A stretch of DNA of 64,000 nt from Owenia fusiformis (Eukaryota > Annelida > Polychaeta > Sabellida > Oweniidae): contig CAIIXF020000202.1 in the NCBI GenBank assembly GCA_903813345.2, positions 1 to 64,000 of the forward strand, read 5' to 3'. How positions within the stretch are numbered: the stretch's first letter is position 1; each line of letters opens with the position of its first letter. A program made the translations under genes and the position numbers. The notes below the pieces were generated by a model that was given only the letters and a program-made list of their open reading frames with translations, had not been told where the DNA came from and searched no databases. This document shows, one piece after another, positions 1 through 12,185 of the stretch.

Positions 1-571
1 GACATGACAGTCCCATTCAAATGAATTTAGTGATCCTAGAAAGCCCCACCATGAGTGAGATCATTCTCGTTTTTTCAAATATTTGAGCAATTTTGAATGG
101 AACATGTGATATTTTATGAAGTGTTCGGATTAGATAGGTTAATTTTTCAAACATGACTGTTCACTGTTCAAATTGGGAGGTGTTCACATTTCAAGGTTTT
201 ATAACATTTGAGTCAATGGGAGGAAAAACGGGACCAAAAAAATGTTCAAATTGGGACGTGTTCGGATTAGCCAAGTGTTCAGATATACAGGTTTTACTGT
301 TGTACTATTGTTTCCAATCTTTTGGAGGAAAGTGTACATCATTCAAAAGAAATGACAGGTGACACACTGTTATGGGAACTGATCAAATCAGATGTTCCCA
401 CGCTTTACTTCCGAAAGAGGTCATTTCCCAGGATTATAGATGAACCCTTGGCCCATCAATGATATAGTCTACATAAGAGAAGTATGACAGTATGAATTCT
501 GGGATATTCCTGTTATGTTGAGACAGATGAGAATAAATTAACCCTTTGCAAAATTGATCAAAAAAGTTTAA
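1..571. other. Gene-free stretch with a short direct repeat
   Basis: No credible gene is visible. A motif of about 20 bases (TGTTCAAATTGGGAGGTGTT) at about 165-184 recurs with small changes at about 243-262, and a related GTGTTCGGATTAG motif is at 121-133 and 257-269. The short open frame over this repeat has no recognisable domain and probably exists by chance. Confidence 0.5.
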
Positions 572-1062
572 AGTCCCTGTCTAAAGTTTGAAAATATTTT
601 TTTAGCATTTATTTACTATTTGTCATGACTTAAAAAGTTATTTTAGAGATTTTTGAAAAAAAATTATTTCAATAAAAGTTGTGAGCATGTCGTTTCTTTT
701 TTATTCAAATTTCCCGCCATTTTTCAAAAAAGTTGAAACTTTTTAATCATCAAATATTTCTTGATGCATTTGAAAAAAGATTATCTTTCTAACACCAATG
801 CAAAGATTGAACAAAGGACACACTATTTCAATAATAAAACGCAATATTTAATGGGCCACTTCAATGTTTTAGCATATCAAAAATATTTTGCATAAGATGT
901 CACTTAGGTGGCGAAAACTGTTTGAAAAAAATTGAAATTTTTTTTATGTCAATCTTTTCTAAATATGCTAGACTTCAATAATAAACCAATGTTGATTGTC
1001 TAACCAGGTTAAAAGGAAGAATATATTATGTTTTAGTTATCATTGTACCATTGATTTCTATA
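572..1062 (+). mobile_element. 5' fragment of TTAA-target MITE (family T1)
   Basis: A TTAA at 568-571 is followed by AGTCCCTGTCTAAAGTTTG, the left terminus of the full-length copy at 46582-47413. Similarity runs about 490 bases and stops near 1062, about 44 bases short of the point where the separate right-half fragment at 13111 begins. It is non-coding. The TTAA target suggests piggyBac- or Kolobok-type mobilisation (inference); the termini do not match any family I can name. Confidence 0.75.
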
Positions 1063-3310
1063 CATTACAAAGCGTTGCGCTTTTAAATAACATGACACTC
1101 ATCGGATATTAAAAATAGCTTGGGCTAGAGGTCGCATCTCGTTTATTAATTATTAAGGCCAGGACCCATTGAATTACATCAGATAATTTTCCAGTAATGT
1201 AAATTTACGCATCATTTATGAAGATCGATATTAAGGTATGCCTACAGTTGCATGTCTGAGTTGATTTTGATTACTAGTACATAAAATCGTAAAGACTGAG
1301 ATTTAATGATTTCGATTGATTGAATGCATTAATTTTCACCATTAAAAACTCTATGTGACAGAGCTGTCAATTGTCCCGCGAATGGCGGGATTATCCCGCG
1401 AATTTGATCAAAATTTGGCTAATTCGCGTGTCCCGCAATGTCCCGCGAAGTCCCGCAAATGTCGGCTTTGACCTCCGCGAATTTTCAAAATTGTAACAAT
1501 CCCCGAGCCTAAGTAATTGTGATTATCTTGTGATATACAGTGTAAGAAGCTAAAGGGTACACCCCAGTTGTCAGAAACCCATTACTCCGAAAAATATAGG
1601 CCTAGTCATAATTTACCAGAGAAAGGGGGACATACCAAGTTAAGCTTACGCCAGTTTCATGCCATGTATTTGGCCAAATTAATGGGATGGACGCATTCTG
1701 ATGTTCATAGATATCTCTCTCTCACTTAGAATTGCACCCATTACATGGTGCTACTAGAATGGCAGGAACGGGGGATTTATTTTATATTGTGATCCTAAAA
1801 GCGGTTATTAAAACACAATATGTATTACCGAACAGTTTATCTTAACTTCTTCAATCTCTTTTTTGTAGGCAAAATAAAATGAAACATTTTGAAACAGATA
1901 AAATAAGTTAACGCATAGAACTTTAAAAATAAAACAGTATACAATATTACGTTGTCAAAATATTTCGTCGCATTCAATTTCTTAGTCTCTGTCTCTTATC
2001 AAATCGAAAAAGAACAAAACATTCTAAACCTAATCACTTGGGATTTTTTCGGCCTTCGTTCTTCTCCTAAACTGTATTTGCTTGACAATAATCAGAGAAA
2101 GTGCGTTCTTTAGTATTTTGCGTGGCATATTGTTCTGTCACGCAAACAAACGGGTGTGACTTCGATTTCTTGTCTGTCTGAGGACGTATTGGGAACGAGG
2201 TAGAATTAAAGAATTTTATGAACGAGTCATGCAAGGTACTAGAACTAGTAAAGTAATTTATTGGATAAGTTAATTTCTGAAGTATCTGGATAAAATATGT
2301 TTCAAAACTTTGTGAACACTACATAACTACATTAGGCAGATATAGTATCTTGATATATTTCGCTATCATGCGTTTCAAATACGTTCCTAAAACTATGAAG
2401 ACGTTAGGTGAGAAATATTGCTATTGTACGTTCGAAAAGTATTTGGTTGTATTTTCTAGTTCTCAAGTTACCCATGAACTTTCGTAGGCTAAACATTAAA
2501 CAATTAACGTATTGACTTAGCATATTTAGCCTAATTTTGCAATGATGTCAACGTGATTCCAATGTTATGTTGTCGTGACTCGCAGAAGTTGTGACAAGAT
2601 TCGCTTAAAGAAATTGTATTTTTAAGATAAGATCCCCTTATTTTCGAACAACTGGGTTTCGGAAAACTGCTCGGATTCGGAGAATTGGGTTTCGGACGGA
2701 CAACTGGGTTGACCCCTATCGGACCCCTATATGAAAAGGTACATTTTAATACATAACACAATGGGGGGTAAATGTTTCATAGTTGGTCACGAATGCCATA
2801 TTTGCAAAGTATTGTTCAGAATTTTTGAATTTCGTGTTGGATTACGGTACTCACAAGTGTGGTTCCTTGATAGTTTAAAGGTACAACAATGAGTGCAGAG
2901 GGGCCATTCAACGATCATGGAACAGTGTCAAAATATATTGAAGTTTGGCTATTTCTTGAAGACTAACATATACTTTTATTAGTTCCAAAGAAAATCCCTG
3001 GATGAACATTACGGTATTTCAGCCGATATTCCTCAAAATGGTGCATCTTAAAAATCTATAAGTGGGACTCCCTTTATAGAAGCTTTGAACTGAATTTACA
3101 CTTCTTAATGCTAAAATTGATAGTTTATTCATACATTTTAAGAAAATAGGTATGTCAAAGAATATGTTAAGCCAAATGTTGCCTTGATAGCTATGAAAAA
3201 GTAAAAGAATTTGATTTTTCTCTCTACAGGCCTTGTTGCCCCTTTAATAATATTTCTATGTGTATTGTGTGGAATTGTGTTGACGTTTACTTAAGTTAAG
3301 TGCATTTATG
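1063..3310. other. Gene-free stretch with a TCCCGCGAA motif cluster
   Basis: No gene was recognised. At about 1369-1480 the motif TCCCGCGAA or a close variant occurs several times; similar clusters are at about 4275-4345 and 5120-5310, so this is a dispersed low-copy motif repeat. Around 2640-2725 there is a small degenerate repeat of CAACTGGGTTTCGGA-like words. The rest is AT-rich sequence without visible structure. Confidence 0.45.
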
Positions 3311-4212
3311 ACGTGCACGGACCTGGGGACAATTCGGGAAGTACGGGCTAATTCCAGCTTTAAGCGTTAATCTCTGCCTTATTTAAAAAGCTAGCTATGT
3401 GTTTTATATATCATTTTGAAGTATTTTTTATTCGCATTTCAGTGAAATTATTTTTTCTTCAAAATTTTGATGGGATCCAACATATTTTTAAAGTTAAACA
3501 TATCCCAAAATCGTCAAATACGCTGTAAGACGTAACACTTTACACTTACAGGGCTCGTTGAAATTGGGATAACTTTTGACATAATGATCAAAATCCCACT
3601 AAAATTTCACAATTTATTCAATGGAACATGTTCATTTATAACGTCACAATTGCTTAACGGCTACAGTTCAAATTATCATATATGAACGCTTTTAAAATTT
3701 TCAAAATTGTGTAAGGTTTTGAAGGCGAATGGGACGAGCAATAAGTTTACCTTCATTTAACCTTCTAATTCAAGTCTGAATTGAAAGAAAAATTAACTGC
3801 ACAATATTGTCATGGCGAAATTTACAAAACAATAACCAGTTTGTTTATTTTGCAAATAATATTAAAATAAGAGCTGGTTTTCGAGACTTGAAAAACTGTG
3901 ACGCATCGATTTTCTACCACAAATTCCATACATATCAATTTTTACCAACGCCCCAAGTGGATTTCTTGACCGTTTTCCAAAATTTAAAAACATTTTAGAA
4001 ATATTGTCCTCGAGATCTTGCTACCCTGTGAATTTTGTCATGATTAGATAAGGATAAAGTATTTTATTTTCAGGTTGACTAAACTTGACAAAAATGTGAC
4101 GCTTGTCGTTTTTGACGTTGTAAGGCTGTTTGCGCCCTATGCTGCTCATTGTTTTGTCTTGGTTTTTTGACGCCATAATGTTACGCTAATTGTCCCCAGT
4201 TTCGTGCGACGT
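3311..4212. mobile_element. Possible MITE with 24-bp imperfect TIRs
   Basis: The left edge reads ACGTGCACGGACCTGGGG and continues GACAATT. The reverse complement of the right edge reads ACGTCGCACGAAACTGGGG and continues GACAATT. The two ends are about 0.9 kb apart, which suggests a non-autonomous TIR element. No target duplication or coding sequence was found, so superfamily and exact ends are open. Confidence 0.35.
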
Positions 4213-4344
4213 GTAATTATATTTGATAAATCAGTATCTGAAAGTTTGATTTGAGTACTTTTACATTAAGCCCCAATCACGCAAATCCCTTGAATGTCCT
4301 GCGACATCCCGCAAATTTAGGTGGATGTTTCGCCAATCCTGCAA

Positions 4345-5058
4345 ATGAGGAGGGAAATTAGCGCAACAGATTTTGGACAGTTATATATTGGGTTTTGGCC
4401 ATTTTCTGAGGATTTAAACAATTGCATATGTTAGGCCAATGCATTACCTCCAGTAAAATCACTTCTAGAGATGATAAAATAATTTCGACTTTGAGACAGG
4501 GTGGATGCAAACAACCCACCCATATGTTTTTTCTAAAATGTTTTCCTAATTTTCGACCCCTTCCATCCCTGCTTTTTTAATTTTTCTTGCATCAATGTGT
4601 TGCATTTTGACACATAGTTTACCACTTTAAAGGAATAAGTGATTCCTGCAGGGGTTTCAAAGATACCCATTATGGGTGACCAAACTTAGCTGAAAGCAAT
4701 GATTTTTCCTATGGGAAAATAACATGGGAAATATTGTTTTCCACTTTATCTAAAAGGAATCATTTATTCCTTTTAAGGGATTAACTGTGTGCCAAAACGC
4801 AACATATTGATGCAAGAAAAATTAAAAAAGCAGGGATGGATGGGGTTGAAAATCATGAAAACATTTCAGAAAAAACATGTGGGTGGGTTGTTTGCATCTA
4901 CCCTGTCTCAAAGTCGAAATTATTTTACCATCTCTAGAAGTGATTTTCCTGGAGGCAATGCATTCGCCTAACATATGCACCTGTTTAAACCCCCAGGAAA
5001 TGGCCAAAATCAAACATATGACTGTCCAAAATCTGTTGCGCTAACTTCCCTCCTCCTT
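4345..5058. mobile_element. Foldback element, about 300-bp inverted arms
   Basis: The left arm (about 4347-4650) and right arm (about 4750-5057) are imperfect inverted copies. For example, AGCGCAACAGATTTTGGACA at 4360 is matched inverted near 5022-5043, and GGGTGGATGCAAACAACCCA at 4500 is matched inverted near 4874. A roughly 100-bp spacer separates the arms. Short open frames on both strands inside the arms mirror one another and are not genes. It lies between TCCCGCGAA clusters. Confidence 0.75.
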
Positions 5059-5119
5059 TAGGGCACTTTGTCTAAAAAAGATTGCCCCTCTATGAAGTCT
5101 TTGGTGGTTACCCTGTTAA

Positions 5120-5310
5120 CTGTCCCGCAATTAGCGTGTTTGTCCCTCGAATGGTCCCGCGAAATCCCGCGAATTTGATCGAAATTCGACCTATTAGCGC
5201 AATCAAGCAAATTCCTTAAATGTTCCGCAAAATCCCGCGAATTTAGGCGGATGTCCCGCAAAATCCCGCGAATTTTTGGCACTGGGTCTAAAAAATCTGT
5301 CCCGCGAGAA
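5120..5310. repeat. TCCCGCGAA motif cluster
   Basis: Words such as TCCCGCGAA, TCCCGCAAA and GTCCCGC recur roughly every 20-40 bases. Related clusters lie at about 1369-1480 and 4275-4345. The period is irregular, so it is not a clean tandem array. Function unknown. Confidence 0.55.
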
Positions 5311-5425
5311 AATCTTTGGGAGTGAGGAGCCTCGAAATGTGGCCTGAAAAGGTATGAACTAATGCATGGAACCTATCGAACGTTGAACATGTTTAACCTG
5401 CAATGACGTTTAAGAAGGTGTTCAA

Positions 5426-5917
5426 TGGAGAGGTTAAGCTACCGTATAAAATCCAAAACGCAACTTAAACGTATCAATCGGCCCTATACAAATATATGTA
5501 GAGTTCACACATAAATAGCCGTTCAGCTCTAGTGTTTGTTTAGACTACACCATAGCTTGTAATGATTACATAGTATCCCATTGATGAAGTTCAATAGCTG
5601 GTTTTCTAATACTTATTTTAAACGAGCTCGTTTCGTAAGATTATTGGAGTTAAATCATGCGTAACATACACCATCTTCTTCAGAAAGAATTATACTTTGC
5701 ATCGAAATCAAAATTCCAAGGATAGTATTCAACAGACATGAGTATAATGATTCCCGTTGATAGCAACGTGAAAATTAAAAATCTCCCGTTCTAAACACGC
5801 AACTTTGAAGTTGAATGGGTATCTGAAGTAGACTAAAGCGATACAATCCTATGTTGATTCAATGTACTTTGCGTTTACGTATACGTTTTGAAAAACCGTA
5901 TTTGCTTAACCTCTCCA
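5426..5917. mobile_element. TIR element, TGGAGAGGTTAAGC ends
   Basis: TGGAGAGGTTAAGC at 5426 is matched exactly inverted at 5904-5917, and similarity continues loosely inward for about 45 bases. The inner 407 bases (5511-5917) recur nearly unchanged at 29562-29977, in the same orientation. The second copy keeps the right terminus but lacks the left one. No target duplication is visible. No coding capacity. Confidence 0.6.
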
Positions 5918-5919
5918 CT

Positions 5920-6142
5920 GTCTATCACACTACTATACCTTGCATTTGGTGTTCATGAGCAACCCATTTGGCTTATTAGTAATGATTATGTATTTGTTTT
6001 TATTTGTCTGTTCCTTATGAATGGTTTATCGGTTGAAAATTAGATGCCAGTAAGGCACTTTCAAAAATATATTAAACAATTCAATTAGACAAACAAAGTA
6101 TCTTATGCATTTCTAGGTGTTAGGTATAGTAGTGTGATAGAC
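5920..6142. mobile_element. Small MITE with perfect 21-bp TIRs
   Basis: The 21-base arm starting GTCTATCACACTACTATACC at 5920-5940 is matched perfectly inverted at 6122-6142. The interior of about 180 bases is AT-rich and non-coding. It abuts the preceding TIR element and the 5' side of the large LINE. No clear target duplication was identified, so superfamily is not assigned. Confidence 0.75.
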
Positions 6143-6628
6143 GACGTAGCCAGAATGATTTCGTCTCTCCTAAACACTACACACCTATTCACTCACTCAT
6201 ATTCTACTCGCATTCGAAAATAGCGTTCGATTTTCGTAACGCTTAAAGCTACACTCTGTAGTAATATGTAGAGATAATTTATATTCTAATTCGTTACACT
6301 CAAACGAATATAAATCCTACATGGAAAGTATCCAACGATAACCTAGTACCAGAAGGAGACATTATACCTCATTCATTATTTGTTACCTGGATATCGGATA
6401 TTGTTCGGATATTGTTCCCACCTTGGAATATACATTTACATAATTTACAATTTACTGGATATTGACTGACCTTTATCGATAAATATAAGGTAGGAACACA
6501 TGTAGATGCAATTCGAATGCCGTTGCTGAAAACGAACGGTCCTGTAATCAGTAATTACAGCAATGGTCTACTTTTCGCTTCTTAATACAGAGACATCTTT
6601 TCATCAATAACTTTTGCTATTTGCAATT

Positions 6629-7173
6629 ATGCCACCACCACCGCCATCGCTAAGCATTAATCCTGACCATGAAATTTCTGAGAGTGAAGAATCATTTGTC
6701 TCAGACGATGATAGTGACGCCCCATGTGCAACCCAAACTGAAGAATCAATATTGTCTCAAATCCGTGAATCCTGTACTGGACTTCCAAAACCAGATTTCG
6801 TGAACAAGATATCAACCATTTTAGATCATGAAGAGATCGAATCAACTAGAGAAGTACTGTATGACTATGCTCGCATTAATCGCCCACACGAAATGCCACC
6901 AGGTGGATTAATTAAAAGATCGAGGCATAATAGGGAACACACAAGTTAGACAAATAAAAGTCTCGACGACATATACATTTTATTTAATTTTATTGAGGGT
7001 GCTGGAAATGTATCCGAAGTCAAAAATATGTTGAATCCTAAGAAAGACGTTAAACGCAAATCAATGGCAACAAATATAGCAAACAGCCAGATCAACCCCA
7101 GTAACAAAGAAGACTGTTCAACATTGGCTCACATTCTGGAACTGAAAGTGAACATGCAAAAGATCTGAGCGAA
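6629..7173 (+). pseudogene. LINE ORF1-like N-terminal segment
   Basis: The ATG at 6629 opens with a proline run (MPPPPP), then an acidic serine-rich stretch (ISESEESFVSDDDSD) and a helical segment ending RINRPHEMPPGG. A stop (TAG) at about 6947 interrupts it, but the same frame continues with LDDIYILFNFIEGAGN. After a further shift the frame reads DLSEL, which continues exactly on the far side of the hAT insertion at 8048. I do not recognise a nucleic-acid-binding domain. The role as a LINE ORF1 or leader is inferred from position upstream of the endonuclease. Confidence 0.5.
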
Positions 7174-8039
7174 TAGAGGCTGACGGTTATTCCGGTTATA
7201 CGGTTTCGGTACGGAATTGAGCATTTACCGGTATTGAAATTATTAACCGGTTAACCGACGATAATCCCCGGGGAAATAAAAGACGCATCGTTTTTTTAAT
7301 TATTTCGTTTAATTTCCACTTTCACGATGCGTACATTTACATAGACATTTAGATGTCCATGTTTGGCAGTTCAGGTGTGATGTCCATGTTTGGCTGTTTG
7401 GGTGTAGTAGCTTCATGCTCAGGCTCAGATTTGGCTGTAGTTATGTTTGGCAGTTAAGGTGTAGTTGTAGTGTCAACCGTCAGATCCAGAAACTGAATTA
7501 TGTTTGTTATAGTCATTTACGAACAACAAGGCATTGACAACCTCAGGTTGAAGTCGTGCCCGTTTGGAAGTGATGGTGTTGCCAGCTGCACTGAACTGAC
7601 GTTCACTTGACACGGATGACGCAGGAATAGCATGATATGAACGAAACAAACGGATGAAATTAGCCTAATTACCGGGAGTTTTGGGTTTTGTTAAAATCTA
7701 TTTTACCTACCCCACCCCCATGTATACTGCACGTCGGTTGCTATTGATAAGTTGAGAAATGGTTTGAAATGTGTAATACATTTAACTTAAAACTAGAAAA
7801 TACATCTTGATTCGTAAGATAGTTACATACTATTTCGTGATGTCCATCAGTATGAGTTCAAATCGGTCTTGCACCATGTATGCATATAGACTTGAGAAGC
7901 TACGGAGAGAGTTAGGAACGAAGTGGGGGTGGCAGCGCATTGGCATTTTATCTTACATATTTTACCGGATTTTCGGTAACGGTATGGTTATTAGCGTGAC
8001 GGTTACCGGTACTGGTTTTCAGTACCGTTGCGACCTCTA
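7174..8039. mobile_element. hAT transposon remnant with 8-bp TSD
   Basis: The left end TAGAGGCTGACGGTTATTCC and right end (reverse complement TAGAGGTCGCAACGGTACTG) form hAT-like terminal inverted repeats. They are flanked by the perfect 8-bp duplication TGAGCGAA at 7166-7173 and 8040-8047. Subterminal ACCGGT and CGGTTA motifs recur at both ends. The 866-bp body carries a minus-strand hAT dimerisation-domain remnant. Excising the element restores the LINE frame around DLSELQ, which confirms the exact insertion. Confidence 0.92.
7502..7655 (-). pseudogene. hAT transposase C-terminal dimerisation domain
   Basis: Read on the minus strand, the segment encodes SSERQFSAAGNTITSKRARL followed by QPEVVNALLFVNDYN. 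This is the hallmark C-terminal dimerisation motif of hAT-superfamily transposases (SER-x-FS-x-AG and L-x-PE-x-V-x-x-LLF). The catalytic DDE region and N-terminal BED finger are missing. The surrounding DNA, with repeated TTTGGCAGTT and GTCCATG words, is degenerate. The fragment lies within hAT termini, so it is the internally deleted remains of the parent element. Confidence 0.9.
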
Positions 8040-8047
8040 TGAGCGAA

Positions 8048-9371
8048 CTCCAAAGCAATGTATCCAAGTTGTTAAAAAATAAAATAAAGTCACTTGCCAA
8101 AGAAGTCGATATAAAAACGAAAGAATTAAACAGGATTAAGGACACAAATCAACAAATACGTAATGAACTCAAATTAGCAAAAGAAGAAATTAGCACTCTA
8201 CAAGAGACAGTAAAAGAATTAAAGTTACACTTAAGCATGTATATTAACATTATGTGCTGGAATGTGCAAGGTGTCATGTATGGGACTCCATACCTTGTAA
8301 CCAAATTGCAGTCTCTAGATATCTGTATTCTGACTGAACATTGGCTATATCCTGACAACGTACAATACCTTACATCTATTGATAGCAATTTCGATTGCCA
8401 TCAAGTTTGCGATAAATCACTCTGCGTAGATGATATTCCTCGCAAGCGAGGGCAAGGGGGTGTTGCTATTCTGTACCGAAATAAATTTTCTGTAAAACAT
8501 CTAGAGTTTGAAAACGACAGAATTTGTGGCATTGAAATTTCAACAAAAAAATCTAAAATTTTCATCATCGGCGTTTACTTGCCCTCAAGCAACACCCCAT
8601 TAAACATCTACAAGGAATACTGTATGTTTCAAACTGAACAGATATGTGTCATTTATACAACAGTCAAGGGCAGTGATCCTAGCAGGAGACTTCAATGGTC
8701 AACTAACAGGAACATCTGGACCTAGATTTATTGGTAATGGTAACACAAGGGGTATCTTGATTGAGACAATGCTAAAAGAGTGTCAATATCTGGTTACAAC
8801 CATGCAACAACATGCAAAAGGTCCAATTTATACCTACTGTAGTAGCGATATGAAACATAAATCATGCATTGACCTTATCACAGTGCCCCTTAGTAAAGGC
8901 AATCTCGTCTCGAATTGTCAAGTTATCGATGATAATGAGTTATGTGTTTCTAATCACCATCCGATCCAAATGCAATTCAAAGTAACTGGCAACAACTTTT
9001 TCCTACCATCCCAAACTACTAGAATCAAATGGGGGAAAGCATCTACTGAAAATCTCTCTCAATACCGTAGATTGGTTAAAACAAAACTAAAGATTATCAT
9101 CAGTTCATTCAATAATTTTGACTCATTGTCTGAGAATGACATCGAGCAACTTAACACTGATCTACTTTCTTGTCTTGAAACGTCAGCAAATGATTCTATA
9201 CCTAGGACTCAATTCAAACACTACCTAAATCCTTATTGGAAGTATGGGAAGGTGAATGAGACACATAAGCTCATGAAACAAGCTAGACTGTCATGGATAA
9301 TCAATGGCAAAAGTCATGACGTGAGTGACAATTATTTCAAACATTACAACCAAACAATTGTGTCTTTTTAG
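8048..9371 (+). pseudogene. LINE coiled coil and apurinic endonuclease domain
   Basis: A lysine/glutamate-rich coiled coil (about 8048-8240) runs directly into an exonuclease-endonuclease-phosphatase fold. Motifs in order are CWNVQG, ILTEHW (catalytic Glu), GQGGVAILYR, GVYLPSSNT, a one-base frameshift near 8640, AGDFNGQL, SCIDLITVPL and SNHHPI. These correspond to the metal-binding Asn, Glu, Asp-x-Asn and His residues that nick target DNA in APE-type LINEs, with the last motif carrying His-His rather than the usual Asp-His. The frame ends at a stop at 9369-9371, followed by further shifts. It cannot make a full protein as it stands. Confidence 0.88.
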
Positions 9372-11047
9372 ATCTGAGCTTATAGGCGTGCGAAATTAAT
9401 GTACGAAAGAGAACAAAATTTCACTTTTGAGCAAACCGCACAACTAGATATTGGCTCTTTTTATAAAGCTATTAGACGATCTAGAAGGCTTAAAACTCAG
9501 GATCATGAGCTCTTAGTAGATAATACAATCATTAGAGATCCCGCCTTGATTAGAGATGCATGGGCTCGGCACACCACTTGAGTCTCCCAATTTTAATAAT
9601 ACATTTAAGGAAACCATTGAAAATGAACTGCTTAGGCTCAGATCTGAATCGTTCGACGACAAATACGATAATATAGCCATTGTCTCAGAGAGCAAAATCC
9701 AGAGCATCATATCTAAGCTACCTAACAATAAGGCACCTGGTCATGACTCAATCACAAATGAGCACTTAAAATTCGGAGGCCCTATTGTTGTATATGCGAT
9801 TACTTTTCTGTTTAACGCAATGATTAATGTTGAATTCATACCTATCAGCCACAAGCTTGCTATAATGATATCTCTAGAAAAAGAATCGTTTAATTAGGAG
9901 GAATTACAGAGGATTATCGTTAACACCGGTTATAAGTAAAGTGTGGGATACGCTAATTCTACAAAGAAATGAACCACTACTTAAGCAAATCGAAGTTCCG
10001 CACGAACTTCAGTTTGCAAACGCTGGAGGCAGTCAAATGGCCACATTTGTTCTTAAGGAGGTTATACACCACCATCTGGAAAGAGGCGGATCCACTATAT
10101 ATTCCGCGTTTTTGGACAATTGCCAAGTCTACGACTTGTTATGGAGGCCTGGGCTTTTCGTCAAACTTCATAAGCTTGGTATCAACGGAAAGTCGTGGAG
10201 GCTGATAGTCCAGAGCTATAGCGACACTTACGCCAGAGTTCTTTATGCTGGTGAACTTTCTCGAGCCTTCCAAGTCTCCCAGGGCTGTGGGCAAGGCCGG
10301 ATATGCTCCACAATGTGGTTCCTGATTTACATAAACGATCTGATAAAGGAACTTAATTCAACGCAGTATGGCCCACGGGTTTGCGACCTTAAAATATCCA
10401 ACCTTTTAGTAGCAGACGACATCACGATATTGGCGACAACCCCTACTGATTTGCAAGAGTTACTCAACATAGTGTATCAATATAGTTGTTTGTGGAGAAT
10501 GGTCTACCACGCAGGTATCGATGGTAAAAGTTCAATTGTGATATTTACAAACGATACTAAATCAGAAATGGTGCAGTATCTCACACTAGGCAACGAACCA
10601 CTACCAATTAAAAAGGAAGTCACTTATGTTGGAAACATTATAAATCAGAATCTTAACGCTAAGGGCACAATAGAAAAAGCATGTAACTCTTGTAAAAAGA
10701 TTTTCAATTCTTTATGCGGTATCGGAATGCGAAATGAAGGAATTAATCCTATCGTTAATTGTAATATATGGAAACGTTTCATCTTGACCAGCGCGCTCTT
10801 TGGTTGCGAACTTTGGACTAATATAAAAAACCAAGAATTTCCACAGCTCGAAATCGCACAACGGTATTTTGCAAAACGTGTTCAAGGTTTTCCAGTGAGA
10901 ACTACCAGTGATGCCGTCATAGCTACTCTTGGACTATGGTCAATGAGAAGCTATGTAGATAAAAATAAACTGTCCTTTCTTGATAGACTTTGCGCGTCCC
11001 AACCAGATTCTATACAGTTTAAAGTGTTTTTAAAGTGTCTCACATAG
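9372..11047 (+). pseudogene. LINE reverse transcriptase domain
   Basis: Three frames carry the reverse transcriptase. The linker YEREQNFTFEQTAQLD is at 9399. The N-terminal block NKAPGHDSITNEHLK is near 9725. From 9941 comes a long frame with FLDNCQVYDLLW (motif A, normally FLD-x-x-KAFD), SQGCGQGRICSTMW (motif B) and LLVADDITILA (motif C, with the YADD/FADD position changed to VADD). A thumb-like region follows up to the stop at 11045-11047. Breaks at about 9582 and 9897 prevent a continuous protein. Confidence 0.88.
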
Positions 11048-11192
11048 TCGATCAAAATTTGCCATGCAAACATGTTAGTCTACTTTACTGACCCCCCTTG
11101 CTGTAACAAGGAACCAAAAACACATTAAAACGTAAACATAAACCCATTAGTCACTTCACTTTGAAAGTGGGGGTGTTAGCAAATGTGTATTA

Positions 11193-11627
11193 GACCATAA
11201 GAAGTAGATTCTTTGTTTTGCGTCCTGGCAATATCCAAATCATGCAAGGGTACAAGGAAAACAAACACAAACTCAAGAAAAAAACACAAACTTGTTTGCT
11301 GAGAAATGTATACATTTTATGGGCATAAAAAGGGGTGACATACCAATTTGCAGTGATTACAAACACATATCTATACATTTTATACAATATATTTAAACTT
11401 CAAGGGTAAAAAATAAGAAAATACACAATGTATGCCAAAATAATTATAACACTGTCAATTTTGACGCACATCAAATTATCCGCCATTTCGTCTGATTCTG
11501 ATTGAACGAAATGTAATGGTACTTTCAGACCCTTGTGATTGCTATTTTGATGTGTTTGTTTTTTTCTGATTTACTCAAAATCGTGCAAGCAAGGGAACGC
11601 AAAGCAAATAATCTACTTCTTATGTCC
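11193..11627. mobile_element. PIF/Harbinger-like MITE, about 30-bp TIRs
   Basis: CATAAGAAGTAGATTCTTTG at about 11196 is matched inverted at about 11605-11624 with two mismatches, and the repeat extends about 30 bases. TTA flanks both sides (11190-11192 and 11628-11630), which fits the 3-bp TWA target of PIF/Harbinger. It sits inside the non-coding DNA that separates the LINE reverse transcriptase from its C-terminal domain. Non-coding. Confidence 0.7.
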
Positions 11628-12185
11628 TTAGCAGAATACGCTGTGTGCATGGACTAACACAATATCAGTGGTCATTTACTGTGTCAACTTAGTAACCCTT
11701 GCATATCGTGCTCACTCAAGTATTGAATAATTTTTTTATGATCTAAATGTTTGTGGTTTATAAATAAAATGTGATATATTTTAGTTAGAAATACATTAAT
11801 TAATATATTCATTCAAACAGCACTAGAACGCGGGAAGAAAGAGCAATGGTGACAAAATACAGACAGAATTTTCCGTAAGGGTTTCAAACATTTCTGAACA
11901 CAATTATATATGTACTTCATGTGTACTGTTATTTTTAGTGCTGTATTTATAGATATAATTTCACGTATTAAAATCATATTTTCCAGCAATGACTTCAAAT
12001 TCGGAACCACACCCATATCACATTTTCTTCAATAACTCCAAACATGGGTAAACATTGACCATGTGCATATAAATTCAGATTTCACGAGCTCTTTCCTATT
12101 CGAGTACCTCATACACCCCTGCATGGATTTGAGTTGGATTCGCGTTTTATACGTGAGCCGACACACTCGCAAACGCTGATTGGAT
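11628..12185. other. Non-coding insertion inside the LINE
   Basis: Together with 11048-11192 this stretch separates the LINE reverse transcriptase frame from its C-terminal frame and contains no LINE coding similarity that I can see. It is AT-rich, with no recognised gene. It is probably part of another inserted element, but matching ends could not be fixed by eye. Confidence 0.45.

Noticed and set aside
4789-5013. Opposing short frames in 4789-5013
   Set aside because: They lie in the inverted arms of a foldback element and mirror similar words at 4430-4600.
5511-5917. Solo LTR interpretation of the repeat shared with 29562-29977
   Set aside because: It does not begin TG and end CA in a consistent way in both copies, no 4-6 bp target duplication was found, and one copy has inverted termini instead.
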